11,649 nt of DNA, from positions 169,217 through 180,865 of the forward strand of contig NW_019091701.1 of the NCBI RefSeq assembly GCF_001949145.1, written 5' to 3'. The position numbers were made by a program, and so were the translations under genes. The notes below the pieces were generated by a model. The model worked only from the letters and a program-made list of their open reading frames with translations, was not told the DNA's origin and did not search any database. This document shows positions 1 to 7,562 of the stretch, in pieces. The stretch is from Acanthaster planci. Its lineage: Eukaryota; Echinodermata; Asteroidea; Valvatida; Acanthasteridae. How positions within the stretch are numbered: the first letter of the stretch is position 1; every line of letters starts with the position of its first letter.

Positions 1-88
1 GATGACCGGGTGCATCCTTTTCATGCCCTCTATTAATCACGATTGGCGCAAGTGGAATTATTATTGAGGTTATTAGTATAATAGTTTA

Positions 89-292
89 TGTACCTAACAG
101 GTTCATCACCTTAAGCGCAGAGTACATAGCGTCGTACCACTTGTATGATATACACCACGCTTGTGACTCTTTTGCCGCGTCCAACAAAAATATGATGCAA
201 ATCATTTCAGTTTCAAATACTTGTAATGTGTATTTTGGTATTTGAACATGAACACCGAAAAGTAAAGTACATAAAAGGCCTGTGCATCGATT
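89..292 (-). other. Exon-like open frame, unassigned
   Basis: This is a 68-codon stretch without stops on the minus strand, bounded by TAA on both sides. I recognise no family. The last 30 codons before position 94 are rich in G or C at the third position (about 19 of 30) although the surrounding DNA is AT-rich. They include the residues SYKWYDAMYSALKVMNLL. A splice-donor-like TTAG|GTACAT lies at the 3' end of this stretch (exon end near 94). In-frame ATG codons exist, but no promoter is visible upstream. Frames of this length are expected by chance tens of times in a window like this, so only the codon texture and the donor support it. It could be an exon, a decayed fragment or chance. Confidence 0.15.
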
Positions 293-486
293 TTAAAACA
301 AATCGGGACAGCCCGTACCTTTCAATCCTGTAGTGGCGAAGTAATGTCAATTAACCGTAATTATTACATTTAAAATGAACTTCGTTCTGTACGTGTCAAG
401 TACGACTGCCCGTTGACCCTGTATGCGTTTTTTACGCCGTGGCCGGGTTCGATTACTCCACACAGTCAACAACGAGGTCCCCCTGA

Positions 487-657
487 GGCAAAACAATAAT
501 TATAACCCAAGCTTATAATTATGTACTTGCACATACCTGGTTTTACAGACATTTTATTGGCCGTAAGCAGGGTGCAGTTTACAAGGAGCTGCAGTGTGGG
601 AACACTACACTGAAACGAATGGAACTGAAATTGTATGAACTTTGTGCTTTTTTATAG
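487..657 (+). other. Exon-like open frame, unassigned
   Basis: This is a 56-codon open frame on the plus strand, from just after a TGA at 484-486 to a TAG at 655-657. I do not recognise the product. An acceptor-like site (ggttttacag) ends at 548, so a spliced exon could begin inside the frame. After it the translation includes GRKQGAVYKELQ and TLKRMELKLYEL, which is charged and coding-like, but there is no ATG near the start. A good acceptor-like sequence for the opposite strand (ttgttttgcctcag, read on the minus strand, ending at 483) lies at the other edge, so strand is uncertain. Length alone is not significant. Confidence 0.14.
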
Positions 658-1571
658 TGTACGATCGATCAAGTGGAATTTTTTACTGTTCATGTCGGCA
701 AACATTGAGGCTGTATTAACTGAATTCCCTTGACGAGGTGTCCTGTATTGAGTTGGTCACAAAGTTCCCTGTTATCACGATAACGAATACACGGTTGGCA
801 AAGCTCGATTAAGCATGCGCAGTTTTACCGTTCGTCTCGAATATAGGTCCACAAGCCACAAACAAGTTTGTGTCTCCCGCTAAAGCACCACATATTCAGT
901 CTCTTGGCTCCCTATGACCAAGAAATCAGACTCCGATTGTTACTGTAAATACCTTGATTCTGAAGTACATTTAGCTATGTTTAGTGGTACAACACAAAAT
1001 GGGCATTGTGTACCAATATGTCGGACGCCGCTTTGTTAGTATTTTTGGTCAAATAACTGTCTCTTCCGTCACTGTCTGCAATTAAATTAAGATTAATTGT
1101 GTGGTCGTTATATTACTACTACACAGGAAAATAGGCTTAAATCCGAACTCAACTGCAAAAGTCACCTTTTTTACAGCAAACTAACGCATGACTCATCGAG
1201 TACATCTCTCTTCACAGTGATACAAATGGGTATCCAATTATTCTTAATTCTTTAGGCATCATGGCTAGCTAAGTGCTGGTTGAACCTTTTGCAATATTTT
1301 TGGGAAAAAAAGTAATCAAAAAGTATTTCTTTGAGCATTGTTGTTAAATTCATGGAGCTTTGGTGTATTTCACAATTAAACTTCGATGAATTAGGATGGG
1401 GAGATACTTTAGAAAGAACAGGAACCGCCAGCACAATTTTCGAATTTTTTGACTTTGTTTAAAGTGATGGCGTTTGAATACGAAATTAGAAAAACGGACT
1501 CTTGTGGTAAGAGAGACATCTGGTAAAGAACTTTCCTCAGATACACAGCCAACAAACGAAGCTATGCTCAA

Positions 1572-1589
1572 ACCAGTAGGCCTACTGGT
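1572..1589. repeat. Perfect 18-bp palindrome
   Basis: ACCAGTAGGCCTACTGGT is its own reverse complement with no spacer. It is centred on GGCC, like the TAGGCCTAGGCC string near 9456. The sequence shows symmetry only. It could be the core of a dispersed repeat or a protein-binding site. Confidence 0.9.
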
Positions 1590-2079
1590 ACAAGTTGACG
1601 TGAATTTCAGTACAAAACAAACTACCGTTGGATAAAAAAGAAATCAAAATAATTAGCTTATGTGAGGACACAGACTGTGACTTAAATTCTGTTTCCATTA
1701 AGCCGAATACTTATCAAAATACTGTAATCCACTTACAGTAGAAATAAGATGGTTCTTTACCACTATGTCAAACTAGAAAAAAAATCAGGGTTTGTCTGAT
1801 ATGCATACTAAGAGCGCTTTCAGTGTACTGCAATTTATTACCGCAACGTTTAATATACCATATGAAATGTAAATGTAACATATTTTGCACATACTACGTG
1901 ATAATGGACAGTACATGTATATTTGAAGATTTATTACTGTAATAACTCTATAAGTTTGACAGAAAAATAGATTAACGAAACGAATCTAAAAAGAAAAACT
2001 ACATACATCTTCAAATTAATAAAAATTATTCCATTGATCCGTATCACAAACATGGATGTTTTGACGGCCGGAAAAGAGC

Positions 2080-2111
2080 CTGGAAGTTAACCCCTGATGG
2101 CGCACTTCCAG
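2080..2111. repeat. Short inverted repeat, 8-bp arms
   Basis: CTGGAAGT at 2080-2087 pairs with ACTTCCAG at 2104-2111 around a 16-base loop. This is short enough to be chance. Confidence 0.5.
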
Positions 2112-2893
2112 AACCCTGGGATTAACAACATGTAAAAGAGTTTAGAATTAGTAAAAATTTATGTTCAGTTCCTTATTAAAATCTCAACTTGTAAACAGGC
2201 CTTTTGTAGAGTATTTGGTAGCGCGCGTATCAATTTATAGAAACATTACTTAACCTAATAACTTACTTAACCTTGAAATAAATGAACAGTCCAATGCTGT
2301 GGTCTTGTACGCAGGCGAACATGCAGTTACAGAATTATACCTTATGGGAGTCTGTTGGTAATAGCCAAAATAAAAACAGACCAAAAATATTTGAACAAAT
2401 TTGTAACTTAGAAGGAAATAAACTTAATACAATATTCCGCGTTCACAGAAGACTCTAATGTTTAATATCACTGTTGCTGACAAGAACTGTGTCAGGTCAA
2501 CTCGACTGAATGTAGAACCCATCCACTACCGGTAGATAAATCTTAGCAACATTTTACCATCTCGTTTTCACGAAAGCACAGGGAATGAAAACAAACGTGC
2601 ACGAACAAGGAAACCTAGGAACGATATTGCCGGAAGTGAAAGGTCGCTAATGAAAATCGTTTTTAATCATCTCCAGGTGACATTGCCAAAATATTACTTG
2701 AGGAGGACAAATGGAAAATTCCGATGTGGAATAATTTATATGGATAATTTATTAATCAAAACCTGTTTCTTGGGCTGGTTTAATTCAAAAATCCTTCCTA
2801 AAATTATCGAAAACAATATAGGACGGCCCCATGTTATCTTTCCACCGCGCGAGGGTTCTGGAAGCTTAGTGCATGACCTTTTACTTTCAGGGT

Positions 2894-3112
2894 CTATAAT
2901 CCACAATAATCTACGTAAGTCGCATGGATTACACCATTCATGTCTATCTTTACATGTCTATCACTACATGTACATCCAGAATATATGAGTCCTTCAGAAT
3001 ACCATGACACTACCCAAAGGTTGGTATTTTCCTTCACAGCATTCTTGACTTGCTCCACGTTGTACTTGTGTACCTTGTCTACATCGCCAAACCCTATAAG
3101 TACAAACCTAAT
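2894..3112 (-). pseudogene. Exon-like fragment, possibly decayed coding DNA
   Basis: A 72-codon frame on the minus strand between TAG stops, with no ATG at its start. I recognise no family. The first 38 codons (3112 to about 2999) have a strong coding-type rhythm: G/C at about half of first and third positions but only about one fifth of second positions. They include IGFGDVDKVHKYNVEQVKNA and later NLWVVSWYSEG. An acceptor-like CCCTTAG lies immediately upstream. Another open frame precedes it (3111-3278) and a third follows (about 2750-2965), each shifted, as if one coding stretch had been broken. A 14-bp tandem repeat (2939-2980) sits where the second shift would be. It could be a real short exon, a relic pseudogene or chance. 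A plus-strand ATG frame of 112 codons (2650-2988) overlaps and looks less protein-like. Confidence 0.24.
2939..2980 (+). repeat. Short tandem repeat, 14-bp period
   Basis: Two adjacent 14-base units (catgtctatcttta, catgtctatcacta) are followed by a third partial match (catgtacatc). Because 14 is not a multiple of 3, this duplication would shift any reading frame across it. Confidence 0.7.
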
Positions 3113-4446
3113 CTAAGGGTTCAAGGCCAAGGGCTACTGACCCACTGAGACACTGAAGTTTGGGGGCGGTGATGCTGCACAGAACGACATACTGAATGCC
3201 TAGGTCGAGAGAATACCGCAAAGGCCATGCAAAGGCTCTCGTCTCAAGGGCAGATACGAACATGATGGTCGGGAAGAATTACCCGTGCCAGCACTCCAAT
3301 TTGTAACTCTTTACGAATTCTAATGAATGTAGGGCCTACATGTACATCTTTACTACAAAGAATACTAATGATTTTGAAGCGATACATTTATTATTACATT
3401 AATTCTGCCATTTTATCAAAGCACATAACTGTACTGTAGAGATGGGGGATATAGATGCATCACTTGAAATTGTAACAAAAAGTTCTGACCCTGTGCAAGT
3501 GGGCGTTTTTCTAAAGATGCTTGCAACAGTCGCCCCGGTCCAGTTATGTTTCAATACTCAGTCTTACATTAGTCGGATTCTGTAACACAATTGTGCTTTT
3601 ATCATAATATACAAAACAGTTTGGCAGTACCACTCAATCACTTCGTTGGATTTTAGTGATAAGGGTAGAATTTTCAAAATAGCGCCAGAGTGCCCAATTT
3701 TCATGAGAGAAGGCTCATGTTACACTCAAATCAAAGCTCGTGATCTAGGGTAATTTTCAAATAGCAAAGAGAGCTTTTGCTGTGAGAACAAACATGACTC
3801 TCCAAAAGTAGGAAAATTTGGATGTTTTATATTGTAAATTCGTATTTGTAAAAAAATATTTTTCCATTATATTGGATGTAAATGTTTGAATGTTATCTTT
3901 GTGACGTATTTTTGAACAGGAAATCGATGTAAAATTTTGAATGTGAGTGATTTATGTATAACGTTGGATGGTGTGAATAAATGGAGTCTTAGAACTCCAC
4001 TACACGGAAAAAAGAATATGACTTTTACTCGGTTCCGTTCCTATACTAAGGTGGATCATTACACCCTCACAGAGCAATATTCCACCAGACACCATAGATG
4101 AAGGACTTGGAGCCAATAATATTGACTATGTTGTCCTTTATTTTTCAATGCTACGAAGATTGTAAACAGCGGAAACAGTCCACCCTGGGACTAACGCTTA
4201 TAGAGCGTAAGGGACCTAATTGTTAGTTTTAGCTGTTTTCAGCTAAATACAAAGCAAAAATACCAGCTGCGCCACTAAAGACCACTGGCCTTTTTCTGTT
4301 GTTGTTTTGTTTTTTGTTTTCCTTTTTCTTTTGACGGTTGAGATATACTACAACATGATTAGACAAATCATAAAAATGTATATGAAAAGGCCTGGAAATA
4401 AACTGAAGCGACACGAACAAAGGCTATAGCATAGCAAAAAAGAAAA
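3113..4446. other. No gene seen; contains a T-rich tract
   Basis: Apart from the shifted open frame at 3111-3278, which is part of the possible relic next door, I see no gene in this 1.3 kb. 3120-3300 is richer in GC and CpG than its flanks and has one GC box (GGGGCGG, 3163-3169). 3820-3990 is very AT-rich with an AATAAA at 3976-3981 that has no gene upstream to serve. A T-rich, almost pure pyrimidine/G tract runs from about 4290 to 4332, some 115 bp before copy 1 begins. Confidence 0.6.
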
Positions 4447-4641
4447 CGAGGTTGTATCTAGGCACCTCTCATCAAAGTAGGGTGATTTTATGCGCAGATA
4501 TACTGACAAACCTCAAACGGAACTGTTACCAATCTCCCAAGTTATAAGCAAGGTACGTGTGTTACACAGGTTATTTTATTATCAGGGTTAGCATAAGCAA
4601 CACCTTATTATTTTCAGCTACTTGCAGCTCAACCTCGACTC

Positions 4642-4672
4642 CATAAATAGTCCTTTTCTCGCGAGGATTCAT
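4642..4672 (+). promoter_or_regulatory. TATA-like box with initiator, copy 1
   Basis: CATAAATA at 4642-4649 is followed by an initiator-like ATTCATAC with its A at 4671, 29 bases downstream, the usual spacing in animal core promoters. Both elements and the spacing are kept in copy 2 (10270 and 10299), despite a one-base indel just upstream. An ATG follows 23 bases after the putative start. The arrangement is inferred from motifs only. Confidence 0.3.
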
Positions 4673-4693
4673 ACGTTCCCCTTTCCACGCACA

Positions 4694-4813
4694 ATGACTT
4701 ACCACAGCTTAGCTATGTGCATTACGTTTACGGCCTTTGTATCGTTTCCAGGTCAGTCCTGGGTACTGTTGCGTTCCCTAAATATCAAGTCGATGGTAGC
4801 ATGGACTTTATGA
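4694..4813 (+). CDS. Small ATG frame with signal-peptide-like start
   Basis: A 39-codon frame whose ATG has A at -3 and lies 23 bases downstream of the putative start site at 4671. I do not recognise it. Residues 5-18 (SLAMCITFTAFVSF) are hydrophobic and could act as a signal peptide. A donor-like CAG|GTCAGT at 4748-4753 falls right after this segment, so it could be a first exon rather than a complete small gene. In copy 2 the ATG is GTG, so this start is lost there, while the donor-like site is kept. If the donor is used, the codons after 4750 are intron. No following exon can be identified. It may equally be a chance frame. Confidence 0.18.
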   Translation: MTYHSLAMCITFTAFVSFPGQSWVLLRSLNIKSMVAWTL

Positions 4814-5059
4814 GTGTCTACGGGATGTGATATTTGGGGTCAACAATTTATTAAAAGGTGGACGTGAAACAAGGGGTTTGGGTGACAGTCAGACTGTATT
4901 GTTGGTTTATCGCTCTCACTTCTCTTCATCAAAGTTCAATGTGGGTTTGAAGAAGGTGTAGCTTAACATCATACAACACACAAAAGGCAAAGTTACAGAA
5001 AAGGGAAGTTGTGTACGAGTGTAATTTAACTAGGAGTGGGTTACGGTACGTGTGTGTAG

Positions 5060-5540
5060 CATCGTAAAGCTAGGCTACACTCATCGGGCCGGGCCGTGGT
5101 GGGAGCTGTCCCGGACCACCGCGGTGACTAGCAAGGGCTGAACGGGGCCAGCGCCGGTATGTACCGACCGCACTGCCCCCCAGACCGCAATGAGTTGAGC
5201 GCAATGATAAGATCGCCGCACTCTGTACCATTGGCTCAGTGTAGAGACGGGGAGGACTGGGCTAGTTAGCAGGACAAGGGTGGCGAGGGACACGGGGGTG
5301 TCTCGCCCGGCAATCGGTTCGGACGTAGCGGTGACGGGCCGCTACGACTCTCACTAGCACCCTGGGCTAATTCGTACTGCTCTCGCATTGGTCCAAGCTA
5401 AGCTAGCTGGCCATTCATATGGTTAAATTTCTTCGCCATAAGAATGGTTACTATCGCACTTCTCTCGGTAAGGGTCCAGCCGCCGCACTACGTTGCGTTC
5501 CGCTTTCGCAACAAGGGTTTGGTCCGCCACACCTGACCAA
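5060..5540. promoter_or_regulatory. CpG-rich island
   Basis: This is the only extended GC-rich, CpG-dense patch in the window. I count about 30 CpG dinucleotides in the roughly 330 bases 5060-5390, about as many as base composition predicts or more, against AT-rich flanks. It lies downstream, in minus-strand sense, of the TATA box at 5562-5569. It also holds two minus-strand CCAAT boxes (5229-5233 and 5388-5392). Such islands usually mark promoters or first exons. No homology was recognised, and foreign or structural-RNA origin was not supported. Confidence 0.6.
5324..5346. repeat. GC-rich hairpin, 8-bp perfect arms
   Basis: CGTAGCGG at 5324-5331 and CCGCTACG at 5339-5346 are perfect inverted repeats with a 7-base loop. 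A second small hairpin (GACAC/GTGTC, 5289-5302) lies just before it. Both are in the CpG-rich island and could structure a transcript in either direction. Confidence 0.6.
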
Positions 5541-5586
5541 CGAGTCTGGGAAAATCTGCTCTATTTATAGGATTCTAGAGGCTTAG
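5419..5586 (+). CDS. Small ATG frame in CpG island
   Basis: A 55-codon frame starting at the first ATG after an in-frame TAG. I do not recognise it. The start is basic (MVKFLRHKNGYYRTSLGKG) and the rest has no visible domain or membrane segment. The ATG context is weak (C at -3, G at +4). A donor-like TCG|GTAAGG at 5465-5473 would truncate it after 16 codons. It runs over the minus-strand TATA box at 5562-5569, so the two calls compete. Because GC-rich DNA has fewer stops, this length is not significant. It is listed as the best plus-strand ATG frame in the island only. Confidence 0.1.
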   Translation: MVKFLRHKNGYYRTSLGKGPAAALRCVPLSQQGFGPPHLTNESGKICSIYRILEA

Positions 5587-5627
5587 GAATTAATAAAATA
5601 TGAGCGTCGCTGAACAGCTCAACCAAT
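5534..5627 (-). promoter_or_regulatory. Minus-strand TATA/CCAAT promoter-like cluster
   Basis: Read on the minus strand, CTATAAATAG (5570-5561) contains a consensus TATA box. An initiator-like GGTCAGG follows with its A at 5534, about 35 bases downstream. An inverted CCAAT (ATTGG on this strand, 5627-5623) lies about 90 bases upstream of that start, the usual NF-Y spacing. The CpG-rich island begins directly downstream. No convincing ATG frame follows: the open frame 5345-5081 on this strand has no ATG at all, so the transcript could be non-coding or the coding exon lies elsewhere. Confidence 0.33.
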
Positions 5628-5648
5628 GAAAATCTTCCATCTCAAAGG

Positions 5649-5872
5649 GTCACATGACTTCCTGCTAGTAGAGTCGTGTGCAAGAATCTAAGTATCGTGT
5701 GTAAAAAGATAAAATACAGAATAAGAAGTCACGTGTACAAAGTGTAAAGCCGGGCGCGTGAAAGTGCTTACCCAGTCATCTGTGGCAAATGATTGACAGT
5801 TACAAAGTTTGAGGTTTTCTGAACATTAGCATTTCAGGGAACCTTGCCACGCCCAACCACGCAGCCACGTGG
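5649..5872. promoter_or_regulatory. E-box and KLF-type motif cluster
   Basis: Three E-boxes lie upstream, in minus-strand sense, of the TATA box at 5562-5569: GTCACATGAC (5649-5658), GTCACGTG (5728-5735) and the palindrome CCACGTGG (5865-5872). A KLF/Sp-type CCACGCCC is at 5847-5854. In animals bHLH-zip factors of the USF/MITF type bind such sites. Their position fits a proximal regulatory region, but short motifs also occur by chance. Confidence 0.25.
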
Positions 5873-6330
5873 AGGGGAATTTCGACATACCAAAACTGAG
5901 CAGAGAAAACACAAGGAAAACGGAGTGAAGGAACACGCGATCGCTCCAGAGTACAGCATGAATATCTTAATACAAAATTAGCGTCTCTGCTACATGTCCA
6001 TAATGCATAGCTGAGAGACCCTGGGAAATGCAGGGACCGAGAACGAGTAAAACTAGGGGGCGCTAGAATTCCAAGATTTGTGGGTGCGCAACACTACCAT
6101 AAGCCGAACGCGGTCTGTTGCTTGCACTTTTCGCAGCCTGGAACATATTTTGGACTACACATGATTTGTAATAATAACTAAAACACGTCCTAATTTTCTG
6201 ACACAGAGATACTGTCTCACTTATGACACACCCTGACGATCGGAATATCCGATAGACACAATGGATACTGATCACACGGATAACTCAAATTTTCCTTTAA
6301 TTCGGATTTGGGACAATAAATACATAATGA

Positions 6331-6361
6331 GGCCTATAAATAGGGACTGGTTGTGCGTTCA
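6331..6361 (+). promoter_or_regulatory. TATA box with initiator-like site, copy 1
   Basis: A consensus TATAAATA (6335-6342) inside CCTATAAATAGGG is followed by GTTCAGAG with its A at 6361, 26 bases from the box. The 120 bases from 6331 to 6450 match 11093-11212 in copy 2 with a single difference, the best-conserved stretch of the duplication. The ATG of the small frame lies 57 bases downstream of the putative start. Confidence 0.35.
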
Positions 6362-6417
6362 GAGCTCTAGAGAAATTTGCTCCGGGTTGACGTTCTTTGG
6401 AAAATTAAACTCCCACA

Positions 6418-6522
6418 ATGCAAAACGTAGGAGTAATAAGTTTTTGTGTTCCTATGAAACATGATTTACACTTCCGTACTGGAAGTGTAATACCTGTAGC
6501 TACGCAAGTGCACACAACTTGA
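6418..6522 (+). CDS. Small ATG frame kept in both copies, copy 1
   Basis: A 34-codon frame beginning MQNVGVISFCVPMKHDLHF and ending at TGA. The family is unknown. The ATG is the first after the putative start at 6361 and has A at -3. Copy 2 has the same ATG, the same TGA and the same final residues (VATQVHTT), but is 9 bases shorter in the middle, so the frame is preserved. That preservation has a one-in-three chance of arising randomly. The extra bases here create the perfect inverted repeat at 6466-6490. There is no signal peptide or membrane helix. It may be a microprotein, a first exon, or an untranslated leader with a chance frame. Confidence 0.2.
   Translation: MQNVGVISFCVPMKHDLHFRTGSVIPVATQVHTT
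6466..6490. repeat. Perfect inverted repeat, 10-bp arms, copy 1 only
   Basis: TTACACTTCC and GGAAGTGTAA flank a 5-base loop (gtact). Copy 2 has the left arm but replaces loop and right arm with atcaa, so the symmetry is specific to copy 1. Confidence 0.8.
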
Positions 6523-6890
6523 AATTAGCATACATTGTTGGTATGTGCGATTACAAAAGAGGAATTTTGTCGGCTTTCACTGAGTCGTCGTTTTCAAAGA
6601 CATTTAACCCAATAGATTAAGAACAGCCGTCATATAATGTGGGACGTCATCAATCTCATCAATCAATTTCATAATTGGGTTTCCTGACCAAAAGTACCAT
6701 TTCTTTCTGGAGATCTTTATTTTTTGATCTGCACTGTTGCACAACTTCCACATCGACTGCTTTAAAACTGACATATGTACATTGCAACCAATAAAAGATA
6801 CACCCTAAAAGTGATGTTACACATTATTTTAGTAGCTGCTGGCTACCTGGCAAATCATCCGACCTCCTGTTTTTCACCATGTTTTTACTT

Positions 6891-6891
6891 N
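6891..6891. other. Undetermined base at the end of copy 1
   Basis: A single N lies 7 bases beyond the last position that matches copy 2. It is one of only two N in the window; the other adjoins the start of copy 2. Confidence 0.9.
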
Positions 6892-7482
6892 ACATTTAAC
6901 ATTTAGTGGAAAGGGCTGATGTTTTTCTTCAAGATGTCCTTCACGAAATCTGTAGCAAAAAGGCGCTAAACCTAAGGTTCGTCAAAATATGTATGCGTTC
7001 TTGTCTCTTGATACGATTTTTAAAAAGTGCGTAACTGACTTCTTGGATTAAAAACTATTATCACGATGATAGTTTCCAAACGACCACGAACAAAACATAA
7101 TAGATGTTTTAATGAAGCCAATTCGTTCGAACAGGAAAATGGTGTAATTTAACTATTCTTGCCATTAATCTATGCAAGAGATCTCACACTTGTTTAAGAT
7201 AAATGAGTAATAAGGCCCCAGCTAAATTTTTTGTGGCAAATCCCAGCTCCCCGAAACATTTTCACATTACCATATGTTTTCGAAATTGATTTTTTGCCAA
7301 GTGGCGCTGAATAAATTTGACCACATCATTGTAACACGAAACTATGCCATGCCCTTGACGTCGATTCTGGTCTTGGAGCTAGTACGAAGACACCTTGAAT
7401 TAAATTTGTTATATGGGTTAGAAATATCGAAGGAAAATTAGTTCTCCTCTCGCATTAGCAAAAAATGGTGGGAAAATCAATT
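6892..7482. other. No gene seen
   Basis: AT-rich with stops in all frames. The one structure is a small hairpin at 7052-7075: 11-bp arms (AAACTATTATC and GATGATAGTTT) with one G-T mismatch and a 2-base loop. Confidence 0.6.
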
Positions 7483-7558
7483 GATTATTAATTGTTTTGA
7501 TATAGTTTTTAGGACCAATATATTGATTAAAAAAACTATATCGAAACAATTAATAATC
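7483..7558. repeat. Long near-perfect hairpin (miRNA-like or MITE-like)
   Basis: The arms 7483-7510 and 7531-7558 are inverted copies over 28 bp with one mismatch, which is a G-U pair in RNA. Including a further wobble and an A-U pair outside, 30 bp can pair (7481-7560). The 20-base loop holds a small palindrome, CAATATATTG. Size fits a pre-miRNA, but the lack of bulges and the AT-rich arms fit a snap-back element or small foldback transposon equally well. No TA or longer target-site duplication is obvious. Confidence 0.9.
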
Positions 7559-7562
7559 GAAT

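Larger units (their letters stand above)
658..2649. other. AT-rich stretch, no gene seen
   Basis: About 2 kb of AT-rich DNA. Stop codons are frequent in all frames. The two longest minus-strand frames here (1252-1434 and 1350-1571) show no motif and overlap each other. The only structures I can support are the palindrome at 1572-1589 and a short inverted repeat at 2080-2111. An ETS-like CCGGAAGTG sits near 2630-2638, but one motif alone carries no weight. Confidence 0.6.
4767..6094. other. Copy-1-specific 1.33-kb segment
   Basis: Copy 2 passes directly from gggtac (10389-10394) to catacgcc, so 1.33 kb of copy 1 is absent there. The breakpoints share only the three bases TAC (4764-4766 and 6095-6097), consistent with a microhomology deletion in copy 2 or an insertion in copy 1 with a 3-bp duplication. 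The ends do not fit GT..AG, so it is not a cleanly lost intron. The segment contains the CpG-rich island and the minus-strand promoter-like cluster described separately. Confidence 0.9.
4447..6884 (+). repeat. Large direct duplication, copy 1
   Basis: This block repeats in the same orientation at 10094-11649. It aligns in three parts: 4447-4766 with 10094-10394, 6095-6289 with 10392-10582, and 6290-6884 with 11054-11643. Between copies I count roughly a dozen substitutions and several 1-21-base indels in the first 300 bp, and similar or lower divergence later. Copy 1 alone has 4767-6094 and a 21-base piece near 4480-4500. The left edge follows an A-rich run (gcaaaaaagaaaa), and the right edge is 7 bases before an undetermined base. 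There are no terminal inverted repeats, no TG..CA ends and no clear target-site duplication. Confidence 0.95.

Noticed and set aside
440-465. tRNA B-box-like gggttcgattac
   Set aside because: The flanking bases do not form a T-stem, and no A-box or acceptor stem is found.
2650-2988. 112-codon plus-strand ATG frame
   Set aside because: About one ATG frame of this length is expected by chance in AT-rich DNA of this size. The product has no recognisable motif, its end is made of a 14-bp tandem repeat, and the minus-strand frame over the same bases looks more coding-like.
3115-3130. tRNA or SINE B-box-like ggttcaaggcc
   Set aside because: It matches the B-box consensus, but the stem bases do not pair and there is no A-box at suitable distance.
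3976-3981. AATAAA polyadenylation signal
   Set aside because: No coding region ends upstream on the plus strand, and the hexamer is common in AT-rich DNA.
5081-5345. Open minus-strand frame through the CpG island
   Set aside because: It has no ATG anywhere (its apparent start is GTG), GC-rich DNA is poor in stops, and no domain or splice pair is visible.
6063-6275. 70-codon minus-strand frame in copy 1
   Set aside because: Its apparent start codon is GTG, and indels between the copies break the frame in copy 2.
6261-6464. 67-codon plus-strand ATG frame in copy 1
   Set aside because: It is destroyed in copy 2 by the 0.47-kb segment, and it runs through the conserved TATA box, which would then have to be both coding and promoter.
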